Below the pieces are notes generated by a model, which worked only from the letters and a program-made list of their open reading frames with translations, was not told the DNA's origin and did not search any database. 64,000 nt of DNA from Kribbella steppae (lineage in GTDB: Bacteria > Actinomycetota > Actinomycetes > Propionibacteriales > Kribbellaceae). The position numbers and the translations under genes were made by a program. The stretch is taken from the NCBI RefSeq assembly GCF_004342025.1, contig NZ_SLWN01000001.1, positions 727,972-791,971 on the forward strand, given 5' to 3'. Shown here one piece after another: positions 18,602 through 26,131 of the stretch (within the stretch, counting starts at the first letter, position 1; each line of letters begins with the position of its first letter).

Positions 18602-20263
18602 CTATTTACTTCCGGACTTGTACTTGTCGTAGGCCTGCTGCTGGATCTCGAGGTACCTGGTCATTCCGGTGCTGTCCAGACCCTTCACGTAGGCGTCCCA
18701 CTCGGTGTCGATGTTCTTCGACCCGGTGATGAAGGCCAACTGGTTCTGGCTCACGTAGCTGTTCAGGTTCGTCTGCAGCGTGGCCAGCTCACCACTCAGG
18801 CTCGGGTCCGGCCAGACCGAGGTCTGCGGGAACCACTGCGCCTTGTCCTCGTGACCCTCGTACAGCTTGGTCGCCTGGAACAGCCGCCGCTCGAGGCCCG
18901 CGCCGGTGTAGATGTCCGCCGGTACGACCTGCGCGTTCCGGTACGCCAGCGTGTTGTTGTACTGGCCGAGCGCACCCCAGTTGATGTTCTTCGGCGCGTT
19001 CTGCTTGGGCTTGTACATCGGCGTGACCTTGTCGTCGAGCGCGATGTCACCGGGACCCGGCTTGGTCCAGCCGACACCCTCCGGTCCCATGTTGGTGATC
19101 ATCTGACCCTCGTCGGTGTAGATGTAGTCGAGCATCTTGATCGCCGCGACCTGGGCCTCCTTGCTGGCCTTGTTGGTCAGCATGAAGGTGTAACCAGTGG
19201 AGGACGGGTAGTTCAGGCCGGTGTAGCTCTTGCCCTCCGGACCGGTCAGCGGCGGCACCGCGTCGTACTGCTTGTCCCGGCCGTCTTTCGAGTCGAGCTG
19301 GACGAAGATGCCCGGCCACAGCACCGGTACCGTACCGAGGACGACAGCCTTCGGGTTGTTGCCCTGCGCCTGCAGCGCGGCGGCGTTCTGGGTGAACGCG
19401 GCCTGGTCGATCAGGCCTTCCTTGTAGAGGGAGTTGATGTACTTCAGGCCCTCCTTCCACTGCGCCGACGTCACTGGGGTGACGACCTTGTCCCCGTCGA
19501 GCGTGATCAGCGACCGGACACCGTTGTTCGCGCCGACCGGGTCGTAGGCGAACGCGTTCATCAGGTACGCGATCAGGCTGCTGTCCTGCGGGTCGGTCGT
19601 CATCGGGATCTCGTCGGCCTTGCCGTTGCCGTTCGGGTCCTGGGTCTTGAACGCCTGGAGCACCTTGCGCAGGTCCTCGGTCGTCTTCGGCGTCTGCAGG
19701 CCGAGCTTCTTCAGCCAGGCGCTGTTGATCCAGAGCTTGTCCGGGTAGGTGCAGTGGTAGCAGTCGGCCCACTGCGGCAGTGCGTAGATGTGGCCGTCCG
19801 GCGCGGTCGACATCTCCTTGTACGTCTTGTTGGAGTCCAGCGCCTTCTGGATGTTCGGCGCGTTCTCCTTGATCAGGTCCTCCAGCGGGACCGCGATGCC
19901 CTGCTGGCCCAGCTTGAGCACCTCGGCCTGGGTGAACGCGTCGATCCACGGGATCATGAAGAACAGGTCCGGATAGTCGCCGCTGGCCAGCGCGATCTGC
20001 CGCTTCTCCTTGGCCGGACCGCCGTCGTACGTCGTGGTCTGCCAGCGGAACTGGATCTTGAACTTGTCGCTCATGATCTTGGTGACCTGGTTGGTGTCCA
20101 GGTTGGTGTTCTGGTCGGCCGGGGTGAAGGTGTCGATGATGACCTTGCCGTCGGCCGCCGTCTCGTTCGCCGCCCCCTGCGCCGACTTGTCCGAGCTGCA
20201 CGCCGCGAGGGCGAGCGTGCCGGCCACCACCAGCGTGGCGACTTTGCTCACTGTTGAGCGCAT
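18602..20263 (-). CDS. Extracellular solute-binding lipoprotein of a CUT1-type ABC importer
   Basis: A 553-residue family 1 (large) solute-binding protein. Residues 1-22 form a lipoprotein signal with lipobox LALAAC. The long mature part contains the usual two-lobe features (ALASGDYPDLFFMIPW, GYTFMLTNKASKEAQVAAIKMLDYIYTDEGQ read in parts). Length and composition match the LipO/LplA-type proteins that capture oligosaccharides rather than the shorter monosaccharide binders. It is preceded by two permease genes and followed at 5 bases by the GH95 fucosidase, so the ligand is probably a fucosylated oligosaccharide. Confidence 0.92.
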   Translation of the reverse strand: MRSTVSKVATLVVAGTLALAACSSDKSAQGAANETAADGKVIIDTFTPADQNTNLDTNQVTKIMSDKFKIQFRWQTTTYDGGPAKEKRQIALASGDYPDLFFMIPWIDAFTQAEVLKLGQQGIAVPLEDLIKENAPNIQKALDSNKTYKEMSTAPDGHIYALPQWADCYHCTYPDKLWINSAWLKKLGLQTPKTTEDLRKVLQAFKTQDPNGNGKADEIPMTTDPQDSSLIAYLMNAFAYDPVGANNGVRSLITLDGDKVVTPVTSAQWKEGLKYINSLYKEGLIDQAAFTQNAAALQAQGNNPKAVVLGTVPVLWPGIFVQLDSKDGRDKQYDAVPPLTGPEGKSYTGLNYPSSTGYTFMLTNKASKEAQVAAIKMLDYIYTDEGQMITNMGPEGVGWTKPGPGDIALDDKVTPMYKPKQNAPKNINWGALGQYNNTLAYRNAQVVPADIYTGAGLERRLFQATKLYEGHEDKAQWFPQTSVWPDPSLSGELATLQTNLNSYVSQNQLAFITGSKNIDTEWDAYVKGLDSTGMTRYLEIQQQAYDKYKSGSK

Positions 20264-20284
20264 TTCGTTGTTCCCTTCTCAGAG

Positions 20285-21226
20285 TTATCCCTTGACCGCG
20301 CCGACCATCACGCCCTTGGTGAAGTGGCGGGCGACGAACGGGTAGATGAGCAGTACGGGCAGGCTCGAGATGACGATGAGCGCGTACTTGAGGACGTTGG
20401 CCAACTGCTGCTGTTCGAGCTGCTGGGCCAGGTTCTGGGTGGTCGAGCCACCCGAGGTGGTGTTCAGGATCAGGACGTTGCGGAGCACGATCTGCAGCGG
20501 GTACAGACCCGGGTCCTTGAGGTAGACCAGCGCGTCGAAGTAGCTGTTCCACTGGGTGATGGCGTACATCAGCGCGATCACGGCGATGACCGGCTTGGAC
20601 AGCGGCAGCACGATCGACCAGAGGAAGCGCAGATCGCTCGCGCCGTCGATCGTCGCCGCCTCGTACAGCTCGTCCGGGATGGTCGAGCGGAAGAAGGTGC
20701 GCGCGATGATCACCTGCCAGACCCCGATCGCGCTCGGGATCACCATCGCCCACCGGGTGTTCAGCATGCCCAGGTCCTGCACCACCAGGTACGTCGGGAT
20801 CAGGCCGCCGGAGAACAGCATGGTGAAGATCAGCACGCTCATGATCACGTTCCGGCCGAACAAGGAACGCCGCGACAACGGATAGGCGATCGCGATCGTC
20901 AGCGTGACACTGATCAGGGTGCCGCCGACCGCATAGATGAACGAGTTCAGGTAGCCCTGCATGATCTGGGGATCGCCGAACGCCACCTTGTAGGCCTGCA
21001 GGCTTGGCTCGACCGGCCACAGCAGCACCCGGCCGGCACTCACCGCGGACGCACTGCTGAACGAGTTCGCGACGATATAGATCAGCGGTACCGCGACCAG
21101 GATCAGCGCGATCCAGAGCATGATCTTCACGCCGAACAGGAAGGCCTTGTCGGTTCGGGTCTCCGCGATCACGGTGGCATCGGGACGTCCCGTCGTACGG
21201 CGGAATCCTTGCAGTGAAAGGCTCAT
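20285..21226 (-). CDS. ABC transporter permease, CUT1 carbohydrate type (second permease)
   Basis: A 313-residue inner-membrane permease of the YtcP/LplC kind with six predicted transmembrane segments. The EAA motif reads ELYEAATIDGASDLRFLWSIVLPLSKPVI near residues 190-220. The ATG chosen (MSLSLQGF) overlaps the stop of the first permease by ATGA; a longer open frame upstream lies over that gene and is not used. It pairs with the neighbouring permease to form the channel of the fucoside importer. No ATPase gene is present nearby, so a shared ATPase such as MsiK is likely. Confidence 0.93.
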   Translation of the reverse strand: MSLSLQGFRRTTGRPDATVIAETRTDKAFLFGVKIMLWIALILVAVPLIYIVANSFSSASAVSAGRVLLWPVEPSLQAYKVAFGDPQIMQGYLNSFIYAVGGTLISVTLTIAIAYPLSRRSLFGRNVIMSVLIFTMLFSGGLIPTYLVVQDLGMLNTRWAMVIPSAIGVWQVIIARTFFRSTIPDELYEAATIDGASDLRFLWSIVLPLSKPVIAVIALMYAITQWNSYFDALVYLKDPGLYPLQIVLRNVLILNTTSGGSTTQNLAQQLEQQQLANVLKYALIVISSLPVLLIYPFVARHFTKGVMVGAVKG

Positions 21227-22218
21227 GACCAGAGTCCGTTTCCGGTGATGCGCTTGGCGGCGAAGTTCACGCCGAGCAGCAGGAACAGGTTGATCACCGA
21301 GTTGAACAGCCCGATCGCGGTGGCCATGCTGAAGTCGGCGTTCAGCAGGCCGGTCTTGTAGACGTAGGTGGCGATGATCTCGGACTGGGCCAGGTTCAGC
21401 GGGTTCTGCAGCAGGAAGGCCCTCTCGAAGCCGATCGACATGATGTTGCCGACGCCCAGCACCAGGATGATCACCGCGGTCGGCATGATCCCGGGCAGGT
21501 CGACGTGCCAGATCCGCTTCAGCCGGGTCGCGCCATCGATCTTGGCCGACTCGTGCAGCGCCGGGTCGATACCGGCCAGCGCGGCCAGGTAGATGACGGC
21601 CGAGTACCCGGTGGTCTGCCAGACGTCGGACCAGACGTAGATGTGCCGGAAGTAGTCCGGGTTGCCGAGGAAGTCGACCGCCGGTACGCCGAACAGCCCG
21701 ATCGCGTCGTTGACGAACCCGAGCCGCGGCGACAGCACCAGGATCGTCATCGAGACGACCACCACGGTGGAGATGAAGTACGGCGCGTAGGTGACCAGCT
21801 GGACGGTCTTCTTGAACCGGCCGTTGCGGATCTCGTTCAGCGCGATGGCCAGGATGATCGGGATCGGGAAGCTGGCCAGCACGGTGTAGGCGGCCAGGAT
21901 GAAGGTGTTCTTCACCAGCGTCCAGAACACCGGATTGGCGAAGAACAACTCGAAGTTGCGGAACCCGACCCACTCGCTGCCCCACGGCCCCTTGACCGGG
22001 CTGTAGTTCTTGAACGCGATCACCGCGTTCGCGATCGGGATGTACTTGAAGATGACGAAGTACGCGAGCGGTACGAGGACCAGCAGGTACAGCTGCCAGT
22101 GCCTTCGCAGACTGCGGTGGGCCGCGGTCCGCCGGCTCGGGCGGGGTATCCGGGCGGGCGTCACCTTCTCCCCGCGGACCGGCGCGGGCGGCGCCGCCGG
22201 CTTCAACGTTGTGCTCAC
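21223..22218 (-). CDS. ABC transporter permease, CUT1 carbohydrate type (first permease)
   Basis: A 331-residue permease of the LplB/YteP kind. After a basic, proline-rich cytoplasmic N-terminus (about 40 residues) it has six transmembrane segments. The EAA loop reads ALHESAKIDGATRLKRIWHVDLPGI near residue 235. It is the first gene of the four-gene fucoside uptake operon (permease, permease, binding protein, GH95 enzyme). The stop overlaps the next start, implying translational coupling. A 10-bp palindrome lies about 29 bases upstream of its ATG. Confidence 0.93.
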   Translation of the reverse strand: MSTTLKPAAPPAPVRGEKVTPARIPRPSRRTAAHRSLRRHWQLYLLVLVPLAYFVIFKYIPIANAVIAFKNYSPVKGPWGSEWVGFRNFELFFANPVFWTLVKNTFILAAYTVLASFPIPIILAIALNEIRNGRFKKTVQLVTYAPYFISTVVVVSMTILVLSPRLGFVNDAIGLFGVPAVDFLGNPDYFRHIYVWSDVWQTTGYSAVIYLAALAGIDPALHESAKIDGATRLKRIWHVDLPGIMPTAVIILVLGVGNIMSIGFERAFLLQNPLNLAQSEIIATYVYKTGLLNADFSMATAIGLFNSVINLFLLLGVNFAAKRITGNGLWS

Positions 22219-22246
22219 TCCTCATCCTTTCCAACCCAATATCCGA

Positions 22247-22256
22247 TAGGATCCTA
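22247..22256. promoter_or_regulatory. Palindromic operator candidate of the fucoside operon
   Basis: The perfect 10-bp palindrome TAGGATCCTA lies 29 bases upstream of the first permease ATG, where a repressor would block transcription. No regulator gene is adjacent, so the cognate protein (GntR, LacI or ROK type) must be encoded elsewhere. Confidence 0.5.
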
Positions 22257-22556
22257 GGTTCTACTTCCGGGAGGATGACACAGAACCTCCGGCAGCGGAA
22301 GAGCCTCACCCCGGCCGAGACCAGACCTTGACCGATCGACTCAGATCCCTTGTTTTCAAGGGCTTTCCCACGTTGCTTCAGGCAACTAATAGGCGGGATG
22401 CACCGAATGATCCGATGGCTGGGCCACCGGATCCGGGCATGCGCCAGTCCCGGACGGAGTCGCTCTGAGCCGCCGACCCCGGTCCGAACTGCTGCCACCT
22501 CCCCCACCCCGGAACGAGGTACGGAGGCTTTTATTTCCTTTGTGAACTATATCGCA

Positions 22557-22592
22557 GTCAACCCGTCCGCCCCCATCGCTGTCAACCCGTCC
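22557..22592. repeat. Direct repeat pair GTCAACCCGTCC
   Basis: Two identical 12-nt copies, at 22557-22568 and 22581-22592, repeat with a 24-bp period. They lie just before the decayed GNAT gene. They may be tandem protein-binding sites or a chance duplication. Confidence 0.4.
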
Positions 22593-22620
22593 AGCACGCT
22601 GAGGTTGGGATAGTTGGGTT

Positions 22621-23090
22621 GTGGAACTGACGTGGTGGGACGAGGCGGATGGGACGCGGCTGTATCTGCTGAGTGGATCGGCGCAGCTTGCCGGGCAGGA
22701 GGAACCGGCGCGGCTGCACGCGGCGGGTGAGGGGGGCGTCGGTAGGCCGGTGTTCGGGGTCAACCCGGAGTCGGAGCGGGATCGCGCGATGGTTGAGGCA
22801 GCCGGGTATCGGGTGGCCTTCACCATGATTCGGATGCAACGGGCGCTGAGCGAACCGGCAGCGGTTGCGTTGCCTGCCGGCGCCGAGGTGCCCGGCATCC
22901 GGCCGACTGGTGCCGTCGCGGCCTGGCCTCAGCACTGCTCCGGACCAACCACTCCCAGCTCTGGCAGTACGGCGTACGCGCGACCTCACTGTGGACGATC
23001 ATGGAGAACCCGACCGGCAGTGTGGCTCTGTACGAAAGCCTGGGCTACCGCATCGCCGAACGGCTGCCGAGGTATCGCAAACCGTTCTAG
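22621..23090 (+). pseudogene. Decayed GNAT acetyltransferase gene
   Basis: The first part (MELTWWDEADGTRLYLLSG... to about position 22910) reads as an acetyltransferase-like N-terminal segment in one frame. The C-terminal acetyl-CoA-binding half continues in another frame (TNHSQLWQYGVRATSLWTI and ALYESLGYRIAERLPRYRKPF) and ends at the TAG at 23088. The central part, including the usual R/Q-X-X-G-X-G/A motif, is missing. A deletion with frameshift inside a tandem-GNAT gene explains both observations. No intact product is expected. Confidence 0.75.
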
Positions 23091-23240
23091 TCCGCGATCG
23101 CACCGCGATTCTCTGGATCGGGGCGCGAAAAACCTGACCCGACCATCACGGGGGAACGGCCGGGCCAGGCACTATCGATGGTACCTCTGATCACCGCTCG
23201 TGGTTGCCTAAATCGGAGGCGGACTCGCCGGATCCTGCCC

Positions 23241-23386
23241 TACTCTGACGCCATGCAACGTCGATCCTGAAAGCGCACCTCCGCACTCGCCCACCGGGTG
23301 GGTCGCCGTCGTGCGTCACGCAAGCGTTTGACCTGTAGAAGGTCGCGCTTCGTCATGCCCGCACACGCTTTCGGGAGCGACCCACG
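23241..23386 (+). promoter_or_regulatory. Candidate ribosome-mediated attenuator leader of the MFS gene
   Basis: A TACTCT hexamer (23241-23246) is followed after 6 nt by the ATG of a five-codon ORF, giving a leaderless leader peptide. Downstream, GTGGGTCGC (23298-23306) can pair with GCGACCCAC (23377-23385), which touches the MFS start codon. Alternatively its GTGGG can pair with the adjacent upstream CCCAC. AAGCGCACCT, right after the mini-ORF stop, can pair with AGGTCGCGCTT (23350-23360) with one bulge, while GACC/GGTC plus AAGCG/CGCTT offers a competing stem. Mutually exclusive stems plus a leader peptide are the hallmark of attenuation. Confidence 0.5.
23253..23270 (+). CDS. Leader peptide MQRRS upstream of the MFS exporter
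   Basis: A five-codon ORF, ATG CAA CGT CGA TCC TGA, starts exactly at the expected transcription start. Short arginine-containing leader peptides precede several ribosome-drug resistance genes. Whether this one stalls ribosomes is an inference from position and downstream folding potential. Confidence 0.4.
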   Translation: MQRRS

Positions 23387-24652
23387 ATGCCTGTCTTCCG
23401 TTCGGCCGATCCGGTCCGGACCTATTACGCCTTCAACACCGCCTGGGCCTTCTTCGGCGCCCTCGCCTTCACGCTCAGCATGGTGTACTACGTCCGCGAC
23501 GTCGGACTGGATCCACTCCAGATGGTCCTGGTCGGCACCACTCTCGAGCTCGCCTGCTTCCTGTTCGAGGTACCCACCGGCATCGTCGCCGACCTGTACA
23601 GCCGCCGGCTGTCCGTCATCATCGGCTTCGCCCTGATCGGCGCCGGTCTCCTGCTGCAGGGGCTGGTGCCGACGTTCCTGGCGATCCTCGCCGCTCAGGT
23701 GCTCTGGGGTGTCGGCTACACCTTCACCTCCGGCGCCGACCAGGCGTGGATCACCGACGAGGTCGGCGTGGATCGCGCGGCCAAGGCGTTCGTCCGGGGG
23801 CAGCAGTTCGCCCTGGCCGGCACGATCGCCGGGACCGTCTCCGCCGGCGCGCTCGGTCTGATCAGCTTGCCGCTGCCGATGGCGCTGGCGGGTGCCGGGA
23901 TGATCCTGCTCGCGCTGGTGCTGGCGATGGTGATGCGCGAGGACAACTTCCACCGCACACCGAAGGGCGAGCGGGAGACGTTCAAGCAGATGGCCGAGAC
24001 GTTCAAGCACGGTCTCGGGGTCGCTCGGCGGCGTCCCGTCGTACGGACGCTGGTGCTGATCAGCCTGATCTCCGGGCTGGCCAGCGAGGCGTTCGACCGG
24101 TTGTGGTCGGTGAAGATCCTGGACTTCCAGTTCCCGACGGTCTTCGGTACGTCGGCCCCCGCGTTCTGGTTCACGGTGTTCGCCCTGGTCGGGACGCTGC
24201 TGTCCCTGATCACGTCGGTGGTGCTGAACAAGCTGTCACCGGAGCGGCTGAGTGCCACGCATCCGAACGGCATCCTCGCGGTGCTGAGTCTGTTCGAGGT
24301 GGCCGCCGTGATCACGTTCGCGCTGCTGGACCACCTCTGGCTGGCGCTTGCCGTGCTGTGGATCAAGACGATCGCCGGCACGCTCGCGTGGCCGATCGAG
24401 TCCGCCTGGCTGAACCGGCACGTCGACTCCCGGTCCCGGGCCACAGTGATCTCGATGGTGTCGCAGGCCAACGCGATCGGTCAGGTCGTCGGCGGACCGC
24501 CGCTCGGCGCCGTCGGCCGCTCGTCCCTGCGCGCCGCCCTGCTCGCCTCAGGCCTGATCCTCACCCCCATCCCGCTCCTCTTCCTCCGCCTCCGCCCAGC
24601 CCGCGACAGCGCGCTTTCCGGAGAGAAATCGTCACTGGGGGCCGCCGATTAG
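23387..24652 (+). CDS. MFS transporter (drug-efflux-like)
   Basis: A 421-residue major facilitator with about 12 transmembrane segments. The N-terminal half contains FEVPTGIVADLYSRRLSVIIG, the loop 2-3 signature (G-X-X-X-D-X-X-X-R-R), near residues 61-81. The central cytoplasmic loop (about 185-215) is basic. Its resemblance is to bacterial macrolide or tetracycline-type exporters rather than sugar importers. The ATG has no clear Shine-Dalgarno and is enclosed by a hairpin arm, consistent with regulation by leader folding. It is transcribed alone and ends at a terminator shared with terC. Confidence 0.85.
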   Translation: MPVFRSADPVRTYYAFNTAWAFFGALAFTLSMVYYVRDVGLDPLQMVLVGTTLELACFLFEVPTGIVADLYSRRLSVIIGFALIGAGLLLQGLVPTFLAILAAQVLWGVGYTFTSGADQAWITDEVGVDRAAKAFVRGQQFALAGTIAGTVSAGALGLISLPLPMALAGAGMILLALVLAMVMREDNFHRTPKGERETFKQMAETFKHGLGVARRRPVVRTLVLISLISGLASEAFDRLWSVKILDFQFPTVFGTSAPAFWFTVFALVGTLLSLITSVVLNKLSPERLSATHPNGILAVLSLFEVAAVITFALLDHLWLALAVLWIKTIAGTLAWPIESAWLNRHVDSRSRATVISMVSQANAIGQVVGGPPLGAVGRSSLRAALLASGLILTPIPLLFLRLRPARDSALSGEKSSLGAAD

Positions 24653-24662
24653 TTTCCGCAAA

Positions 24663-24697
24663 CCGGCCGCGACTCCACGGCGGTGGGTCGCGGCCGG
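24663..24697. terminator. Bidirectional terminator hairpin
   Basis: The 11-bp perfect arms CCGGCCGCGAC and GTCGCGGCCGG are separated by a 13-nt loop. They stand between the convergent MFS and TerC genes and can stop transcription from both sides. Confidence 0.75.
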
Positions 24698-24710
24698 CGT
24701 CGTACCGGAG

Positions 24711-25715
24711 TTACTCGTCGATCTTGATGCGGACCTCGATGCGGCGGCGGTCGTACGACGACTTGATCAGGCTGGCGCCCGTGGTGACGAACAGGGTGCC
24801 GGCGATGAAGCCGAGGGAGGTGAGGATGCCGATGTGCGGCAGGTGGATCGCGCCGATGTCGTCGATATGCGAACCGTGCAGCGCCTCGATGATCAGCTTC
24901 ACGCCGATGAAAGCGAGGATCACCGACAGGCCGACGTTCAGGTAGATGACCCTCTCCAACAGCCCGCCGATCAGGAAGTACAGCTGGCGCAGACCCATCA
25001 GCGCGAACGCGTTGGCGGTCAGCACGATATAGGCGTCCTGGGTGAGCCCGAAGATCGCCGGGATCGAGTCGAGCGCGAAGATCACGTTCGCCATCCCGAT
25101 CGCGGCGATCACGATCACCAGCGGCGTCACCATCCGGCGGCCGTCGATGCGAGTGGTCAGCTTGGCGCCGTCGTAGTCGTGCGACAGCGGCAGGATCCGG
25201 CGCATCCCTCGCAGTACGGCGTTCTCCTGGAAGTCCGTCTCGTCGTTGTCACCCTCGAGCGCCAGCCGGACAGCGGTGTAGACCAGGAACGCGCCGAAGA
25301 GGTAGAACACCCAACTCGCGGCCGCGATCGCCGCCGCGCCGGCCAGGATGAACACCGCCCGCAGCACCATCGAGACCACGATGCCGACGTAGAGCACCTT
25401 GTCCTGCGCCAGACTCGGTACGGCGAACCTGGCCATGATGATGACGAACACGAACAGGTTGTCGACGCTCAGGCTGTACTCGGTGATGTAGCCGGCGACG
25501 AACTCACCACCGGTCGTCCCCGACCCTGGGCTGAACAGGAACAACCCGACCGCGAACAGTGCCGCCAGGCCGACGTAGAACAGCACCCACCGGGTCGCGT
25601 CCTTGATCGTCACGGTGTGATCGCGCCTGGCGATCACGATCAGGTCGAAAGCGACGATCGCCAGCAACCCGACGATGGTCAGGACCCAGACGGCAGGGGG
25701 CATGACAGAGACCAT
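24711..25715 (-). CDS. TerC family membrane protein (probable Mn export or metalation role)
   Basis: A 334-residue membrane protein with eight to nine predicted helices. The family signature acidic residues are present: YSLSVDNLFVFVI near residue 80 and VIFALDSIPAIFG near residue 213, intramembrane aspartates thought to bind metal. TerC/Alx/MeeF proteins move Mn(II) out of the cytosol or load it onto exported proteins. The ATG has CCGGAGG 6 nt upstream, and this ribosome binding site is itself one arm of a long hairpin belonging to the upstream riboswitch. Translation is therefore probably switched on by Mn(II). Confidence 0.92.
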   Translation of the reverse strand: MVSVMPPAVWVLTIVGLLAIVAFDLIVIARRDHTVTIKDATRWVLFYVGLAALFAVGLFLFSPGSGTTGGEFVAGYITEYSLSVDNLFVFVIIMARFAVPSLAQDKVLYVGIVVSMVLRAVFILAGAAAIAAASWVFYLFGAFLVYTAVRLALEGDNDETDFQENAVLRGMRRILPLSHDYDGAKLTTRIDGRRMVTPLVIVIAAIGMANVIFALDSIPAIFGLTQDAYIVLTANAFALMGLRQLYFLIGGLLERVIYLNVGLSVILAFIGVKLIIEALHGSHIDDIGAIHLPHIGILTSLGFIAGTLFVTTGASLIKSSYDRRRIEVRIKIDE

Positions 25716-25720
25716 GACGA

Positions 25721-25876
25721 ACCTCCGGACGACGGCAACAGAGCTTGGTCCGGAGGTCTCTTCCGCCCGGTGGTCCGGGCCGGCAGCACCGGTTCGGCCG
25801 CCCAGGCCTCCCGTGATGACGACACTGCCGCGTTCGGGCGCACGTCACCGCGGCCCGAGAGGAATACTCCCCTCCA
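25721..25876 (-). promoter_or_regulatory. yybP-ykoY-like manganese riboswitch upstream of terC
   Basis: Read on the minus strand, the leader shows segments typical of the yybP-ykoY class in order: GGGGAGTA near the 5' end, GTGTCGTCATCACG in the middle, a GGCCG...CGGCC stem, and GAGACCTCCGG closing the aptamer. The last segment can instead pair, over 10 bp (ACCTCCGGAC/GTCCGGAGGT), with the ribosome binding site of terC. Mn(II) binding would keep CCTCCGG in the aptamer and free the site, an ON switch. Family assignment rests on remembered consensus and the terC context, not on a covariance search. Confidence 0.7.
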
Positions 25877-26131
25877 CAAACACGCCGAGTGTATCCGTCA
25901 CCAATGGAAATTACCGTGCACCAGGTCACAGCCAGCGTGTTCCGAACGATCGTATACCGCATACAGACTTCAGCGCTAGTTGGGGCGCTTCTCCCGCCGT
26001 GACGCCACGCCCGACTCCCTAGGACCTCCTCAGGACCAAGGATAGGGAGGAGTGCCTATGCGCCGGCCGACCTCAGACGAGCAGATTCTGGGATGCCCGG
26101 CAGGGAGCCGGCCGCCCCAGAGGAGCACCAG
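25877..26131. other. Divergent promoter region between terC riboswitch and ATP-grasp gene
   Basis: A moderately AT-rich stretch that should hold the promoters of both flanking units. A GGGAGGAG site at about 26045-26052 precedes an ATG at 26058, but the frame from it runs into and overlaps the ATP-grasp gene with shadow-like composition. I see no other feature. Confidence 0.4.

Larger units (their letters stand above)
22219..22620. other. Regulatory intergenic region upstream of the fucoside operon
   Basis: About 400 bases with no credible gene. It contains the TAGGATCCTA palindrome near the operon start and a pair of 12-nt direct repeats near its right end. In between, no hairpin followed by a T-run and no RNA gene was recognised. 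It separates the leftward operon from the decayed GNAT gene on the right. Confidence 0.6.

Noticed and set aside
18851..20257. 468-codon plus-strand frame opposite the solute-binding protein gene
   Set aside because: Antisense shadow without recognisable motif; the lipoprotein on the other strand is clear.
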